DNA of 64,000 nucleotides from Deinococcus ruber (GTDB lineage Bacteria; Deinococcota; Deinococci; Deinococcales; Deinococcaceae): NCBI RefSeq assembly GCF_014648095.1, contig NZ_BMQL01000024.1, positions 24,011 to 88,010 of the forward strand, read 5' to 3'. Shown piece by piece: positions 42,572 to 51,413 of this stretch (position 1 is its first letter; each line of letters starts with the position of its first letter). The notes under the pieces were generated by a model. It saw only the letters and a program-made list of their open reading frames with translations, ran no database searches and was not told where the DNA came from. The position numbers and the translations under genes were made by a program.

Positions 42572-44940
42572 AAGTGATTGAAGGCAGCGAGCAGCAGGTT
42601 GCGCCTTGGACTGTCTGCACAGATGAACACCGGAATCTGATCCAGTGGCGCAGACATGAGAACGCTTCTGGTCCCTTCAAAGATCTCTCCAGTCCAGGCA
42701 TCTACCCACCGGCCAGGGGGCAAACGAACCTCTCGGGCCAACGCGCCTTTTTCGACGACTGGGCACACCAGCAGATCCCGGGTGAAGAGGTAGGCCTGCT
42801 CGTCCTGCCGGAGAAATTCTGCCGCTTCCGGGTACACCAGATACGGATAACGCATCATTGGAATACCCACAGCGCTCATTTCAAGCGCCTCGTCGTAGAG
42901 GTAGTTCAGGAGCGACATTCGCAGCTGGGCATAGCGTCGGTAGACCTCGATGGGACGCGCATCCTGATGCCGTTCGGCGATATTCCAGGGGGTGCGGTCA
43001 CGGTTCTCCACAGCGCCGTTCCACTCGCTGTGATACTGCATGATCGGGCTGAACGCACCGAACGCGACAGAGCGCAGGTACAGTTCCACAGTCGGGATCT
43101 CACCGCTGAAACCGCCGATATCCCAGGACCACATGCTTACACCGCTGAGTCCAGCGGAAAGCCCAGCCTGGATGCTGGCTTTGTAGGCGCTCCAGGTACT
43201 GTTCTCGTCGCCAGCCCAGTGAGCCGGATATCGGCCAGCCCCGGTGAAGCCAGCACGGGAGAACGTCAGACCGTTACCAGCCGTGTGCTGCTGTACGAAG
43301 TCATGGTAAGCCCCGACATAATTGTTCGGGTAGGCGTTGAACATCTCCAGGCCTCGTCGCCCGTCGTGCATCCGCAGATCTCGGCCCCAGAGATGCTCAC
43401 CTCCATCGGTCTTGAAACCATCGATGCCCAGCTCGTCGAAGAGGTACTCGCGTTTGGAGAACCACCACTTGGCTGCCTGTGGATGGGTGAAGTCCATCAC
43501 CAGCCCGTCGGTGAACCACCAGCCCTGACAGCGGTAGGGGCTGCCGTCTGCGTTCTGCACGCCGAAGTGCCGCTCGATCATGTGAGCTTCGTCTGCGTGG
43601 TGTTGGGCGTGCTCCTCGGGAACGTGTTTCTGAACGGGAATCTGCCACAGCAGGACATGGATTCCCTGGGCGTGGCATTCGTCAATCAGGTGTTTCGGAT
43701 CAGGCCAGCGGCCCCGGAAGGTGAAGTCACTCAGTTTCAAGGCGTCGCTTCCGGCTACGGGCGTGTACTCGGCGTCGTTCCAGATGTAGAAGGTATGCTC
43801 GTCACTCCAGGCCTCAAGCACGAGGACGGTTGCCGGGATATCTTCGGCCAGCGTTCGCCGCACCACCTCTTCGGTCCGGGCCTGAGAGTTCCAGTCGTTG
43901 GAGCTCATCCACGGACCGAACGCCCATTTCGGTGGTACGTTCAGCCCGCTATTGAGCCGGGTAAACGTACCCGTGACCCCGTATGCGTCGTCTGCCACGA
44001 TCAGGTGCAGACTCATGCGGACTGGAGTGCCCGGGAACTGATCAAGCCGCACAACACAGGTCTCCTCGCGCAGATCGAAGGAGGAAGGCTCAGTGGCGTC
44101 GAGCCACACGCCCCATGCCTGGGGGGAGACGACGAAGGGAACCGGTAGGTAGGTGCGCTGTCCCTGTTCCTTGTATTCCTCGTAGACGCGGACGTCTGTT
44201 TCTCTCCCCCGCCGATTGGCGGCGCTGAAGCGTTCTCCCAGGCCATACAGCGGCTCACCAGACCCGGCGTAAAACTGAGCCTCCACCTGATCAAGTCCGC
44301 TGGAGCCTTCGAGCCAGCGAAACCGCAAGGAAGCCCGAACGCCGTCTTTTTTCCCTGGCTGCCGCACCGTCACACCGAGGGTCTGACAATCAACTTCGAC
44401 CTCGGTGCCGTCAGCACGGATCTGAATGATCTTGTTGTCCTGTTGAGCGGTGCAGGGCTGACCAGATCGGCTGGGAATGTCGGTCGTCCCGAACTCAAGT
44501 CGGCAGGCTCCAGCTGTGGGAAAGCTCAGGCTCGCCCGAGCTGGCTGACCTTCTTCGTCGGCGAGGACAAATTCCACCCGGTCTGCTTTGATAGTGGTGG
44601 TTAAAATGCTGCTGATCTGTCGCCAGCGCCCGACCAAAAAGGAGAAGGTAACGCTGTAGTCGGCTCCGGAATCGATGGTGTAGGAGTAGTTGCCCGCTTC
44701 GACAATCCCCAGATCTGCCGTCCAGAAGTCATGGCCCAGTGGCCGGGCTGGAACGGTCAGGGTACTGGTTTCGGAAGTCAGGGTTACTGAAGCGCTGGTC
44801 ATCTGCTCTGCTCGGAAGTTGACGTGCAGGCGGTCGCCGGGCCGAGGATCGCGGGGGGTTCGTTCAGTCGGCAGGCGCTTGTAGGGATCGTCTATCCCGA
44901 CTGGCTGATGGACGATGGTTCGGGTGACGGTCTGGGTCAT
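42568..44940 (-). CDS. Glycoside hydrolase family 31 (alpha-glucosidase/alpha-xylosidase type)
   Basis: This 790-residue enzyme has an N-terminal beta-sandwich (to about 270), then the GH31 barrel. GERFSAANRRGRETDV and NVPPKWAFGPWMSSNDWNSQ are family marks. The nucleophile is Asp512 in DGFKTDGGEHLW, and the acid/base is Asp578 in HWAGDENSTW. C-terminal beta-domains follow (RDLLVCPVVEKGALAREVRL). No signal peptide is present, so it acts on imported oligosaccharides. It overlaps the upstream GH15-like gene (ATGA) and is the last gene of the operon. The residue set fits alpha-xylosidase or alpha-glucosidase; the XylR-like regulator slightly favours xylosides. Confidence 0.92.
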   Translation of the reverse strand: MTQTVTRTIVHQPVGIDDPYKRLPTERTPRDPRPGDRLHVNFRAEQMTSASVTLTSETSTLTVPARPLGHDFWTADLGIVEAGNYSYTIDSGADYSVTFSFLVGRWRQISSILTTTIKADRVEFVLADEEGQPARASLSFPTAGACRLEFGTTDIPSRSGQPCTAQQDNKIIQIRADGTEVEVDCQTLGVTVRQPGKKDGVRASLRFRWLEGSSGLDQVEAQFYAGSGEPLYGLGERFSAANRRGRETDVRVYEEYKEQGQRTYLPVPFVVSPQAWGVWLDATEPSSFDLREETCVVRLDQFPGTPVRMSLHLIVADDAYGVTGTFTRLNSGLNVPPKWAFGPWMSSNDWNSQARTEEVVRRTLAEDIPATVLVLEAWSDEHTFYIWNDAEYTPVAGSDALKLSDFTFRGRWPDPKHLIDECHAQGIHVLLWQIPVQKHVPEEHAQHHADEAHMIERHFGVQNADGSPYRCQGWWFTDGLVMDFTHPQAAKWWFSKREYLFDELGIDGFKTDGGEHLWGRDLRMHDGRRGLEMFNAYPNNYVGAYHDFVQQHTAGNGLTFSRAGFTGAGRYPAHWAGDENSTWSAYKASIQAGLSAGLSGVSMWSWDIGGFSGEIPTVELYLRSVAFGAFSPIMQYHSEWNGAVENRDRTPWNIAERHQDARPIEVYRRYAQLRMSLLNYLYDEALEMSAVGIPMMRYPYLVYPEAAEFLRQDEQAYLFTRDLLVCPVVEKGALAREVRLPPGRWVDAWTGEIFEGTRSVLMSAPLDQIPVFICADSPRRNLLLAAFNHF

Positions 44941-46016
44941 AGAGCACCTGCCTGCCTGGGGGTCGGATAGAGTTCCTGTTCCAGCACGATCTGCATGGCC
45001 TGAGACCACAGGAGTGGAGCAGCGGGAGGACCCCAACGCTCGGTCCAGGACGCGAGATACGCGGGACTGAGGAGAGAGCGCTGTGTCTGTTCGGGCAGCC
45101 CGTTCCCGTTGTCCTGTGCCCGTACCCATTCCAGCAGGCGCAGAGCGTCTTCACGGCGGCCCAGTCGAACGTAAACCCAGCCCAGCCACGCGGTCAGCAG
45201 CACCCAGCTGCCACCTCCGTAGTAGGTATCGTGAATGTACCGGTGCACGCCGTCGCGCAGCAGTTCGCGTTCGATGTGTGCGAGCGTCGCCTGAAACACG
45301 GGATCCTCGACACTGAAGACACCGAACGGAACAGCCGCCCACAGCAGACTGGCGTCGGCCACGGGATAGCCGATGAACTTGCTGAGGCGACCCTCTGTGA
45401 CGGCATGACTCTGAATGAAGGTCCGAATCTGCTCGCCCAGCGGTTCGTATTCTGGAAAATAGGGGACCATCGCCTGAACGCCCGCGAAGATCGATGCCAG
45501 GGTGCTGGTGTGCCAGCGGTAGGGGAACTCCTCCCAGCAGTCGAAGCACGGTTCCAGCCAGAACTGCTGGAGATAACGCAGCGTGACTTCTACACCCTGC
45601 CGATAATCGTCTGGAAGGGCGCGGGTGCCGCTGAGCGTCAGGTGTTCCCCCAACCCCCAGAGCCATTGCCCGTAGCCGTCCAGCTGGAAATTCGGCCAGT
45701 TGTCCTGGAGCGTCCCTCCTGTCAGGGAAAAGCGCGTCGGGAGAAACTGTGCTTCCGGAATGAATTCGCCTTGGTGCCGGGCCATGATCAGTCGGTCGAC
45801 CTGGCCTGCAAGTTCAGCGACTACCCCAGAAACCCAGCGGTAGTACCGCGCCGCACCCTGGTATTCCCCCGCCCGGTCGAGCGCGTAGGCGATGAAGGTG
45901 CTATCACGCAGCCACGCATACGGGTACTGGGAGAAGGTCGGGCACGCGGGAAAAGCGCCGCTCGCCGCCTGATGGGTCAGGAGACGCGCCACACCGAGCT
46001 GAACGGCTGGGTTCAC
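44937..46016 (-). CDS. GH15-like (glucoamylase-type) (alpha/alpha)6 glycosidase
   Basis: This 359-residue protein is made of (alpha/alpha) barrel segments: YPYAWLRDSTFIAYALDRAG, FSLTGGTLQDNWPNFQLDGY, CFDCWEEFPYRWHTSTLASI (with the WEE acids), and IGYPVADASLLWAAVPFGVF. It resembles the C-terminal catalytic part of GH15 enzymes and lacks their N-terminal beta-domain. It has no signal peptide. GTG 46016 overlaps the binding-protein stop (GTGA); the much longer open frame upstream is a shadow of that gene. It probably hydrolyses alpha-linked oligosaccharides brought in by the operon's importer. Confidence 0.82.
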   Translation of the reverse strand: MNPAVQLGVARLLTHQAASGAFPACPTFSQYPYAWLRDSTFIAYALDRAGEYQGAARYYRWVSGVVAELAGQVDRLIMARHQGEFIPEAQFLPTRFSLTGGTLQDNWPNFQLDGYGQWLWGLGEHLTLSGTRALPDDYRQGVEVTLRYLQQFWLEPCFDCWEEFPYRWHTSTLASIFAGVQAMVPYFPEYEPLGEQIRTFIQSHAVTEGRLSKFIGYPVADASLLWAAVPFGVFSVEDPVFQATLAHIERELLRDGVHRYIHDTYYGGGSWVLLTAWLGWVYVRLGRREDALRLLEWVRAQDNGNGLPEQTQRSLLSPAYLASWTERWGPPAAPLLWSQAMQIVLEQELYPTPRQAGAL

Positions 46017-47221
46017 TTGCCGAGCAACGCCGAAACCCGCTGCTGGGCACTCTGGAGCGCCTGTTCGACGGTCTTGGTGCCGAGCCGTGCTGCGTCGAGT
46101 TCCTGGTTGATGATGTCCTGTAGCTGCGACTGCTTTTCCACCACCGGCGGCGTAACGGCGTACTTGAGGGAATCGAAGACCGCCTCCCGGTTGGCTGGCT
46201 GGGTCTTCTGGAGGTACGGAGCAATCACGCTGCGCTGCGAGAGCGACAGGGCGGGCAGATCCCAGTTGGAGGAAATGCGGCGCTGGGCAGCCACCGGACT
46301 GGTCGCCAGGAACGTCACCCACTTCTGGGCGACGTCCGCGTTCTTGCTGGCAGCGCTGACAGCCGCTGCATTCGAGAAAAAGTGAGTGGCCTTGCGGGCA
46401 TTGCCGGGCTCCACGGCAATGTCCCAGGGGAAGGCAGCCTTCGAGAATTTGTCGAACATCCACACCCCGCTGACCAGCATGCCGAGCTGACCATTCAGGA
46501 AGAGATCCTCGTTGGCAACGCCGCTGAGCTGCGCGTCGGTGGGCATGACCTTCGAAACCTGCACCTTGTCGACCAGATAATGCAGAGCCAGGCGGTTCTG
46601 AGGCGTGTCGATCTGTACACTCGGGCTGACACGCATCCCGCTCCCCATCTGCTGCGCGACCTTATAGAATTCCCAGAACTGCACCGGCTGATAGATGCCC
46701 CAGACTTTCTGCGCGGGGTTATTGATTTTCTGCGCGGCATTGATCACGTCCTGCCACTTCCAGCTGGCAGTCGGGTACTTGACGCCCGCCTTGTCGAACA
46801 GGGCTTTGTTGTAAAACAGCACCACCGTGCTGAACGAGATCGGCAGCGCGTACTGCTGATTCTTGTACTTGAAGGCGTTGAGCGCCGCTGGATAGAAGGC
46901 AGATCTGCCAGCGGCATCGAGCGGGAGTGGCCGCAACACACCTTTGGAGGCCAGAGTGGCGAAATTTTCGAAGTTGGTTTCGAGCACGTCCGGGGCGCTG
47001 CCTGCGGCAATATCGGTCTGGAGTTTGGTGAAGTAGGTATCGAAAGGTGCGGTTGTGAGATTGATCGTCACTCCCGGATTTGCCTTCTCGAAGTCGGCAA
47101 TCAGCGCTTTCATGTCGTCCATGTGCGTGGCGTCGGTAGTGAAGGAATAGTAATTGATGGTGGTCTGGGCGAGGGCAGAACCGAGGGCAATGAACAGAGC
47201 GAGCGTCACAAGCTTTTTCAT
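46013..47221 (-). CDS. Sugar ABC transporter, extracellular binding protein
   Basis: This 402-residue family-1 binding protein has a signal peptide (KKLVTLALFIALGSALA, cut before QTTINYYS). The mature part has MKALIADFEKANPGVTINLT, DIAAGSAPDVLETNFENFAT, QQYALPISFSTVVLFYNKAL and FLNGQLGMLVSGVWMFDKFS. I chose ATG 47221, seven nt after GGAGG. The order is regulator, two permeases, this gene, GH15-like, GH31. As in the first sugar operon, no ATPase gene is present. Confidence 0.93.
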   Translation of the reverse strand: MKKLVTLALFIALGSALAQTTINYYSFTTDATHMDDMKALIADFEKANPGVTINLTTAPFDTYFTKLQTDIAAGSAPDVLETNFENFATLASKGVLRPLPLDAAGRSAFYPAALNAFKYKNQQYALPISFSTVVLFYNKALFDKAGVKYPTASWKWQDVINAAQKINNPAQKVWGIYQPVQFWEFYKVAQQMGSGMRVSPSVQIDTPQNRLALHYLVDKVQVSKVMPTDAQLSGVANEDLFLNGQLGMLVSGVWMFDKFSKAAFPWDIAVEPGNARKATHFFSNAAAVSAASKNADVAQKWVTFLATSPVAAQRRISSNWDLPALSLSQRSVIAPYLQKTQPANREAVFDSLKYAVTPPVVEKQSQLQDIINQELDAARLGTKTVEQALQSAQQRVSALLGK

Positions 47222-47286
47222 GGGCAAACCTCCGGAGAGTGGACGGCTGAATCGGGAGTGGGCAGCGGGCCGTCAGCACATGGCCA

Positions 47287-48165
47287 TCACCCCTTGATGC
47301 CGCTGCTGGTCACGCCTTCGACCACCCAGCGCTGAGCAAGAAGGAACAGCAGGATCATCGGAGCCATGGTGATGACGGTACCGGCCATGATGAGGTTCCA
47401 CTGCGTCTGTCCAGGGTAGATGCCCTGTAAGGTGGCAAGCGCCAGCGGCAGGGTCATGAGCTTCTGGTCGCTGACAATCAGGAGGGGCCAGAGAAAATTG
47501 TTCCAGCTGGCCATAAACGAGAAGATGGCGAGGGTGGCGAGGGCTGGCCCAGCGAGCGGCAGCATCACCCGCCGGAAGGTGTTGAAGGTACCGGAGCCGT
47601 CGAGGGTGGCGGCCTCTTCGAGTTCGGTGGGCAGGGCCAGGAAGAACTGACGCATCAGGAAGACGCCGAAAGCGCTGAACATTGCCGGAACGATCAAGCC
47701 GAAGTAGGAGTTGGTCCAGCCGAGGGTCTTGACGATGATGAACAGCGGAGTCATGGTGACTGCGAAGGGCACCATCAGGGTGGTCAGGAACGCCAGAAAG
47801 AGTGGCTCGCGGCCCCAGAAGCGGAAGCGGGCGAAGGCGTACCCGGCCATCGAACTGATCACAAGCTGGCCGAGGGTGGTGACGGCGGCGACGAACAGAG
47901 AGTTGAACAGCACGCGCCAGATCGGGAAGCTGCTGGCGACATCCTGATACGCGCTCAAGGTGGGGGCCTTGGGGATCAGTCGGGGCGGCAGAGTCAGCAC
48001 GTCGGTCGAAGGCTTGAGCGAGGTTGAGATCATCCAGGCGAAGGGAACGAGCATCAACACGCCGCCAGCGAGCAACAGAGCGAAGGTGAGCCAGGGACCC
48101 CACTGCACCGCTGGAACACGCTGCCCAGACGTGCTGGTCATGGCCGATTGAAGCCGGGTCGTCAT
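47287..48165 (-). CDS. Sugar ABC transporter permease (MalG-type)
   Basis: This 292-residue permease has six predicted membrane helices. FALLLAGGVLMLVPFAWMIS is TM1; VISSMAGYAFARFRFWGREP, LTTLMVPFAVTMTPLFIIVK and the EAA loop ELEEAATLDGSGTFNTFRRV follow; it ends QRWVVEGVTSSGIKG. The ATG at 48165 overlaps the upstream permease stop. The frame is open further upstream, but that region is the partner permease. Confidence 0.92.
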   Translation of the reverse strand: MTTRLQSAMTSTSGQRVPAVQWGPWLTFALLLAGGVLMLVPFAWMISTSLKPSTDVLTLPPRLIPKAPTLSAYQDVASSFPIWRVLFNSLFVAAVTTLGQLVISSMAGYAFARFRFWGREPLFLAFLTTLMVPFAVTMTPLFIIVKTLGWTNSYFGLIVPAMFSAFGVFLMRQFFLALPTELEEAATLDGSGTFNTFRRVMLPLAGPALATLAIFSFMASWNNFLWPLLIVSDQKLMTLPLALATLQGIYPGQTQWNLIMAGTVITMAPMILLFLLAQRWVVEGVTSSGIKG

Positions 48166-49034
48166 GCGGCCCACCGCCCGCGCAGCCTGGAGATCACAAA
48201 GGACGTTGCGAAGACCAGCAGGAACAACACCCAGGACATCGCTGCCGCGTAGCCCATCTGGCTGTACGAGAAAGCGTTCTTCACGATCTGCTGAATCAGA
48301 ACCGTGGTGCTTCCGGCTGGGCCACCGGCAGTCATGACGTAGACCTGGTCGAAGACCTGAAATGAGTTGATCAGACTGATGGTGAGGGCAAAGAAGATCG
48401 CTGGCATCAGCAGGGGCAGGGTCAGGAACCGCTGCACCTGGAAGGGGCTGGCTCCGTCGATGGCGGCGGCCTCGCGGTACTCGGGTGGAATGCCCTGAAG
48501 TCCGGCGATCAGGATGGTCATCACGAAGCCCACGTCTTTCCACAGGCTCGTCAGGATCACGGCTGCCATGGCGAAACTCGGATCGAAAAGCCAGGGGGGC
48601 CCCTGCACGCCGATGCGCGCGAGCATAGAATTGATCAGGCCGTACTCCGGATTGAGCAGCCACTTCCAGACCAGCCCGACGGCGACCCATGAGGTTACCA
48701 CCGGCAGAAAGTACACCGCCCTGAGCAGGCCACGGCCAGGAATCCGGCTGTTCAGGGCCACGGCCAGCAGGAACCCCAGCACCATCACCGGGGGCACGTA
48801 GCCGACGATGAAGGTCAGGGTGTGACGCAGGGCCGCCCAGAATTCAGAATCGTTCAGCATGGTGCGGAAGTTCGACAGGCCTGCAAAGGTGGCAGGTGTC
48901 AGAAGATCCCAGTGGCTGAAGGCCAGCACCAGAGACGCCAGGATGGGGCCGATCAGAAAGATGGCTGCGCCGATCACGGCTGGCCCGAGGAACAGGGCCA
49001 GGGTGGCAGAGCGCTTGAAGCCGCGCTCGTACAT
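48162..49034 (-). CDS. Sugar ABC transporter permease (MalF-type)
   Basis: This is a 290-residue permease. LALFLGPAVIGAAIFLIGPI is TM1, LPVVTSWVAVGLVWKWLLNP and LWKDVGFVMTILIAGLQGIP are central segments, and the EAA loop is YREAAAIDGASPFQVQRFLT. VFDQVYVMTAGGPAGSTTVL is the usual late motif. It starts 1 nt inside the ROK regulator stop (TGATG) and overlaps the next permease. Confidence 0.93.
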   Translation of the reverse strand: MYERGFKRSATLALFLGPAVIGAAIFLIGPILASLVLAFSHWDLLTPATFAGLSNFRTMLNDSEFWAALRHTLTFIVGYVPPVMVLGFLLAVALNSRIPGRGLLRAVYFLPVVTSWVAVGLVWKWLLNPEYGLINSMLARIGVQGPPWLFDPSFAMAAVILTSLWKDVGFVMTILIAGLQGIPPEYREAAAIDGASPFQVQRFLTLPLLMPAIFFALTISLINSFQVFDQVYVMTAGGPAGSTTVLIQQIVKNAFSYSQMGYAAAMSWVLFLLVFATSFVISRLRGRWAA

Positions 49035-50203
49035 CAGTTCACCTCCATATCGAAGGTGCGGCTGATCGCGAGACTCGCCGCACCACGTGCCCAGGCGTCG
49101 TCACCCCAAGGTTCGAGCAGAACGGGCAGGTCATTTGCCAGACCGTCGAAGGCATTTTCCCGAAGCGCTCGCCTCAGGCTCCCAAAGTACAGCTCACCCA
49201 GGCGCACGCCTTCTCCACCGATCACGATCAGTTCAGGATTGAAGAGATTAACGAGGTTCGCCAATGCGGTGCCGACACGTTCACCCGCATCGGTCAGGAG
49301 GGCGGCGATACGGGCATCAGCAGCATGATCCAGCAGCATCTGGATGGTGAGGATGTTCAGGTCAGCGGCGAGTTCCTGAGCACGGCTGACCAGCGCGGGC
49401 TCTGACGCGTAGGCTTCAAGACAGCCGAGTTTGCCGCAGTCGCACAGACGCCCCCGGCGCTCGGTGACGGTGTGGCCGAGTTCACCGGCACCCCCACTGG
49501 CACCCCGGTACACCCGGCCATTGGCAACCAGACCAGAACCGATGCCGCGTCCAACCGAGACAACCGCGAGATGCAGGGCGTGGCGACCGTGACCGAAGAG
49601 CCGCTCGGCTGCCGCGAACGCGTTCACGTCATTGTCGATCACCACGGGCACACCGATGGCCTGTTCCAGCAGCGCCGCAATCGGTACGTTGCGCCACTGA
49701 AGGTAAGAGGAGTGTGTACAGACACCAGCGACCACATCGATCACACCAGACAGACCCATACCCACGCCCGCCAGACGGTCAGACGGCACCCCGCACTGGC
49801 GAAGCAGCTCTGTGGTCATACTGGAAGCGGTACGGACGACCGTTTCGGGCGAGGTCTCCGGAAGATCCCGGTGGATGTGAGCGTGAACTTCACCGCTGAG
49901 GTTGGTCAGAACAGCGTCTAGACCGCGTTCCATCAGCTTGAATCCCACGGCGGTGCGGGCGCTGTAATTGACCGAAAGCATCATGGGGGGCCGCCCCCCG
50001 GTAGAGGCACCGATGGCCTGCTCCTCGACCAGACCGTCTTCGATCAGTTCGGCCACTACCGCAGTGATAGCGGCACCACTCAGGCCGGAGTGATCTTTGA
50101 GCTGAACGCGGCTGAGGGGACCGTTCCGCAGGAGCATATTGAGAATGGCGTTTCTGTTCAGGGCGCGTACCACGCTCTGATCGTTTCCACGGAGCGATCT
50201 CAT
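49034..50203 (-). CDS. ROK-family transcriptional regulator (XylR/NagC type)
   Basis: This 389-residue regulator has an N-terminal winged helix (RNAILNMLLRNGPLSRVQLK, then GLSGAAITAVVAELIEDGLV and EEQAIGASTGGRPP). A ROK sugar-kinase-like fold follows with VVIDNDVNAFAAAERLFGHG and the zinc motif CDCGKLGCLEAYAS. ROK repressors release DNA when they bind a sugar. It heads the carbohydrate operon (50203 to 42568), so it is probably an autoregulated repressor of it. AGGAGG precedes the ATG. An AT-rich palindrome lies at 50221-50236. Confidence 0.93.
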   Translation of the reverse strand: MRSLRGNDQSVVRALNRNAILNMLLRNGPLSRVQLKDHSGLSGAAITAVVAELIEDGLVEEQAIGASTGGRPPMMLSVNYSARTAVGFKLMERGLDAVLTNLSGEVHAHIHRDLPETSPETVVRTASSMTTELLRQCGVPSDRLAGVGMGLSGVIDVVAGVCTHSSYLQWRNVPIAALLEQAIGVPVVIDNDVNAFAAAERLFGHGRHALHLAVVSVGRGIGSGLVANGRVYRGASGGAGELGHTVTERRGRLCDCGKLGCLEAYASEPALVSRAQELAADLNILTIQMLLDHAADARIAALLTDAGERVGTALANLVNLFNPELIVIGGEGVRLGELYFGSLRRALRENAFDGLANDLPVLLEPWGDDAWARGAASLAISRTFDMEVN

Positions 50204-50220
50204 CAGCCTCCTTTCTTCAA

Positions 50221-50236
50221 TTAGTTAATTAAGTAA
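50221..50236 (-). promoter_or_regulatory. Candidate ROK/XylR operator
   Basis: TTAGTTAATTAAGTAA is a near-perfect palindrome (14 of 16), placed 18 nt upstream of the regulator's ATG in otherwise GC-rich DNA. It resembles the TTAGTT/AACTAA half sites of XylR repressors. Confidence 0.55.
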
Positions 50237-50515
50237 GGCAAGCGTACTCGCTTTAAACAGCCGCGTCAATATCCACATCATGCAGCCCTAAGCAGAGGGT
50301 TTAACCCACTCCAGACGACACTCTCTGGTGCTTGACACTTCAAGATGCGTTGAACCGCTCGGGAGCAGACGTGCCCCTGGCGCTGCGTCACACACGGACG
50401 AGACACCCGAGAAAGGTCTTTAAGGAAACTGCTTTCCTGGGTCTACAAAAAAATCCCACAGAAGAGCTGTACTGAACAGTGTTTCCTGGTCAGCTCCGAA
50501 TCTGTAGGACCTCAG
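50237..50515. other. Intergenic, no gene seen
   Basis: This stretch lies between the ROK operon promoter and the 3' end of an SDR gene. It should hold the -35 region of the carbohydrate operon. I see no gene and no strong terminator. Confidence 0.4.
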
Positions 50516-51271
50516 TTAGCGCACATACGACGCACCGTTGATGTCGAGGGTGGCCCCCGTCATGTGCGGCACTGCACCCGATGCGAGGAAGACCACGGTG
50601 TTCGCCACATCTTCCGGCGGAGCAGCGTCGCCCATCGGCAGTTCGCGTGCCAGGTCGTCTTTGTGCGCGGTCAGATAGGCCTCAGCCATGTCGGTCCTGA
50701 CCCACCCTGGAGCTACCGCATACGCCAGCACCCCCGCAGCAGCAAAGTTCCGTGCAATCGACTTGGTCAGCGTGACCACCGCACCCTTCGACGCGGCGTA
50801 GTGCATGGCATCGGGATTGTCGCCCCGGAAGGCCGCTCGGCTGGCGATGTTGATGATCATGCCGCCTCCACGCTCCCGGTAGTGCAGCAGCGCCGCCCGG
50901 CAGCCCTCCGACAGACTCAGCAGATTGACCTGAAGCGTTTCGTTCCAGACTTCAGACCAGACATCCAGCGGGGCATCGATGGTCAGCGGGGGCGCGATCC
51001 CGGCATTGTTCACCAGCACATCCACCCGACCTTTCCACGCCACCGCCTCGCTGAAGAGCCGCGTCATTTCGCTGCTGCGGGCCAGATCACCGGTCAGGAT
51101 GTGCAGGCGCTCGGGGTCAGACGCTTCGATGAGCGCCTCACGCCCATGCCCCGAGCGTCCCAGATGCGCGACCACCGACGCGCCCGCCTCCAGAAGGGCA
51201 TGCACCGTGACCGCCCCGATACCGCGTGAAGCGCCCGTCACAAAAACCACCTTGCCGTTCAGCGTTTTCAT
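50516..51271 (-). CDS. SDR-family oxidoreductase (FabG-like)
   Basis: This 251-residue short-chain dehydrogenase has the cofactor motif VTGASRGIG, the NNAG motif in VDVLVNNAGIAPP, and the catalytic Ser (NIASRAAF), Tyr and Lys (HYAASKGAV). VAPGWVRTDMAEAYL and HMTGATLDINGASYVR close the fold. The residue after the last strand of the Rossmann start (AHLGRSG) suits NADP(H). The substrate is unknown; 3-oxoacyl reductases and sugar or alcohol dehydrogenases share this shape. It stands 142 nt downstream of the cytolysin-like gene's stop side and may be its own unit. Confidence 0.88.
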   Translation of the reverse strand: MKTLNGKVVFVTGASRGIGAVTVHALLEAGASVVAHLGRSGHGREALIEASDPERLHILTGDLARSSEMTRLFSEAVAWKGRVDVLVNNAGIAPPLTIDAPLDVWSEVWNETLQVNLLSLSEGCRAALLHYRERGGGMIINIASRAAFRGDNPDAMHYAASKGAVVTLTKSIARNFAAAGVLAYAVAPGWVRTDMAEAYLTAHKDDLARELPMGDAAPPEDVANTVVFLASGAVPHMTGATLDINGASYVR

Positions 51272-51413
51272 ACCGGCCAGTCAAGCATGGTTGGGGGTGT
51301 TTTGGGAAACGTCGTGTGTTCTTTACGCCGACCGGGCCACTGCGGTAGGGAACGCCACTTTGAGGGCAGTGGCCTCCTGCTTCAGCTGGCCCAGCAGCGC
51401 ACAGACGCTCGAT

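Noticed and set aside
42496..44148. 550-codon open frame on the plus strand
   Set aside because: It is the antisense shadow of the GH31 gene; it has no domain, and GH31 motifs on the other strand are unambiguous.
46017..46463. N-terminal extension of the GH15-like protein
   Set aside because: It overlaps the binding-protein gene out of frame; GTG 46016 overlaps the upstream stop and begins family-like sequence.
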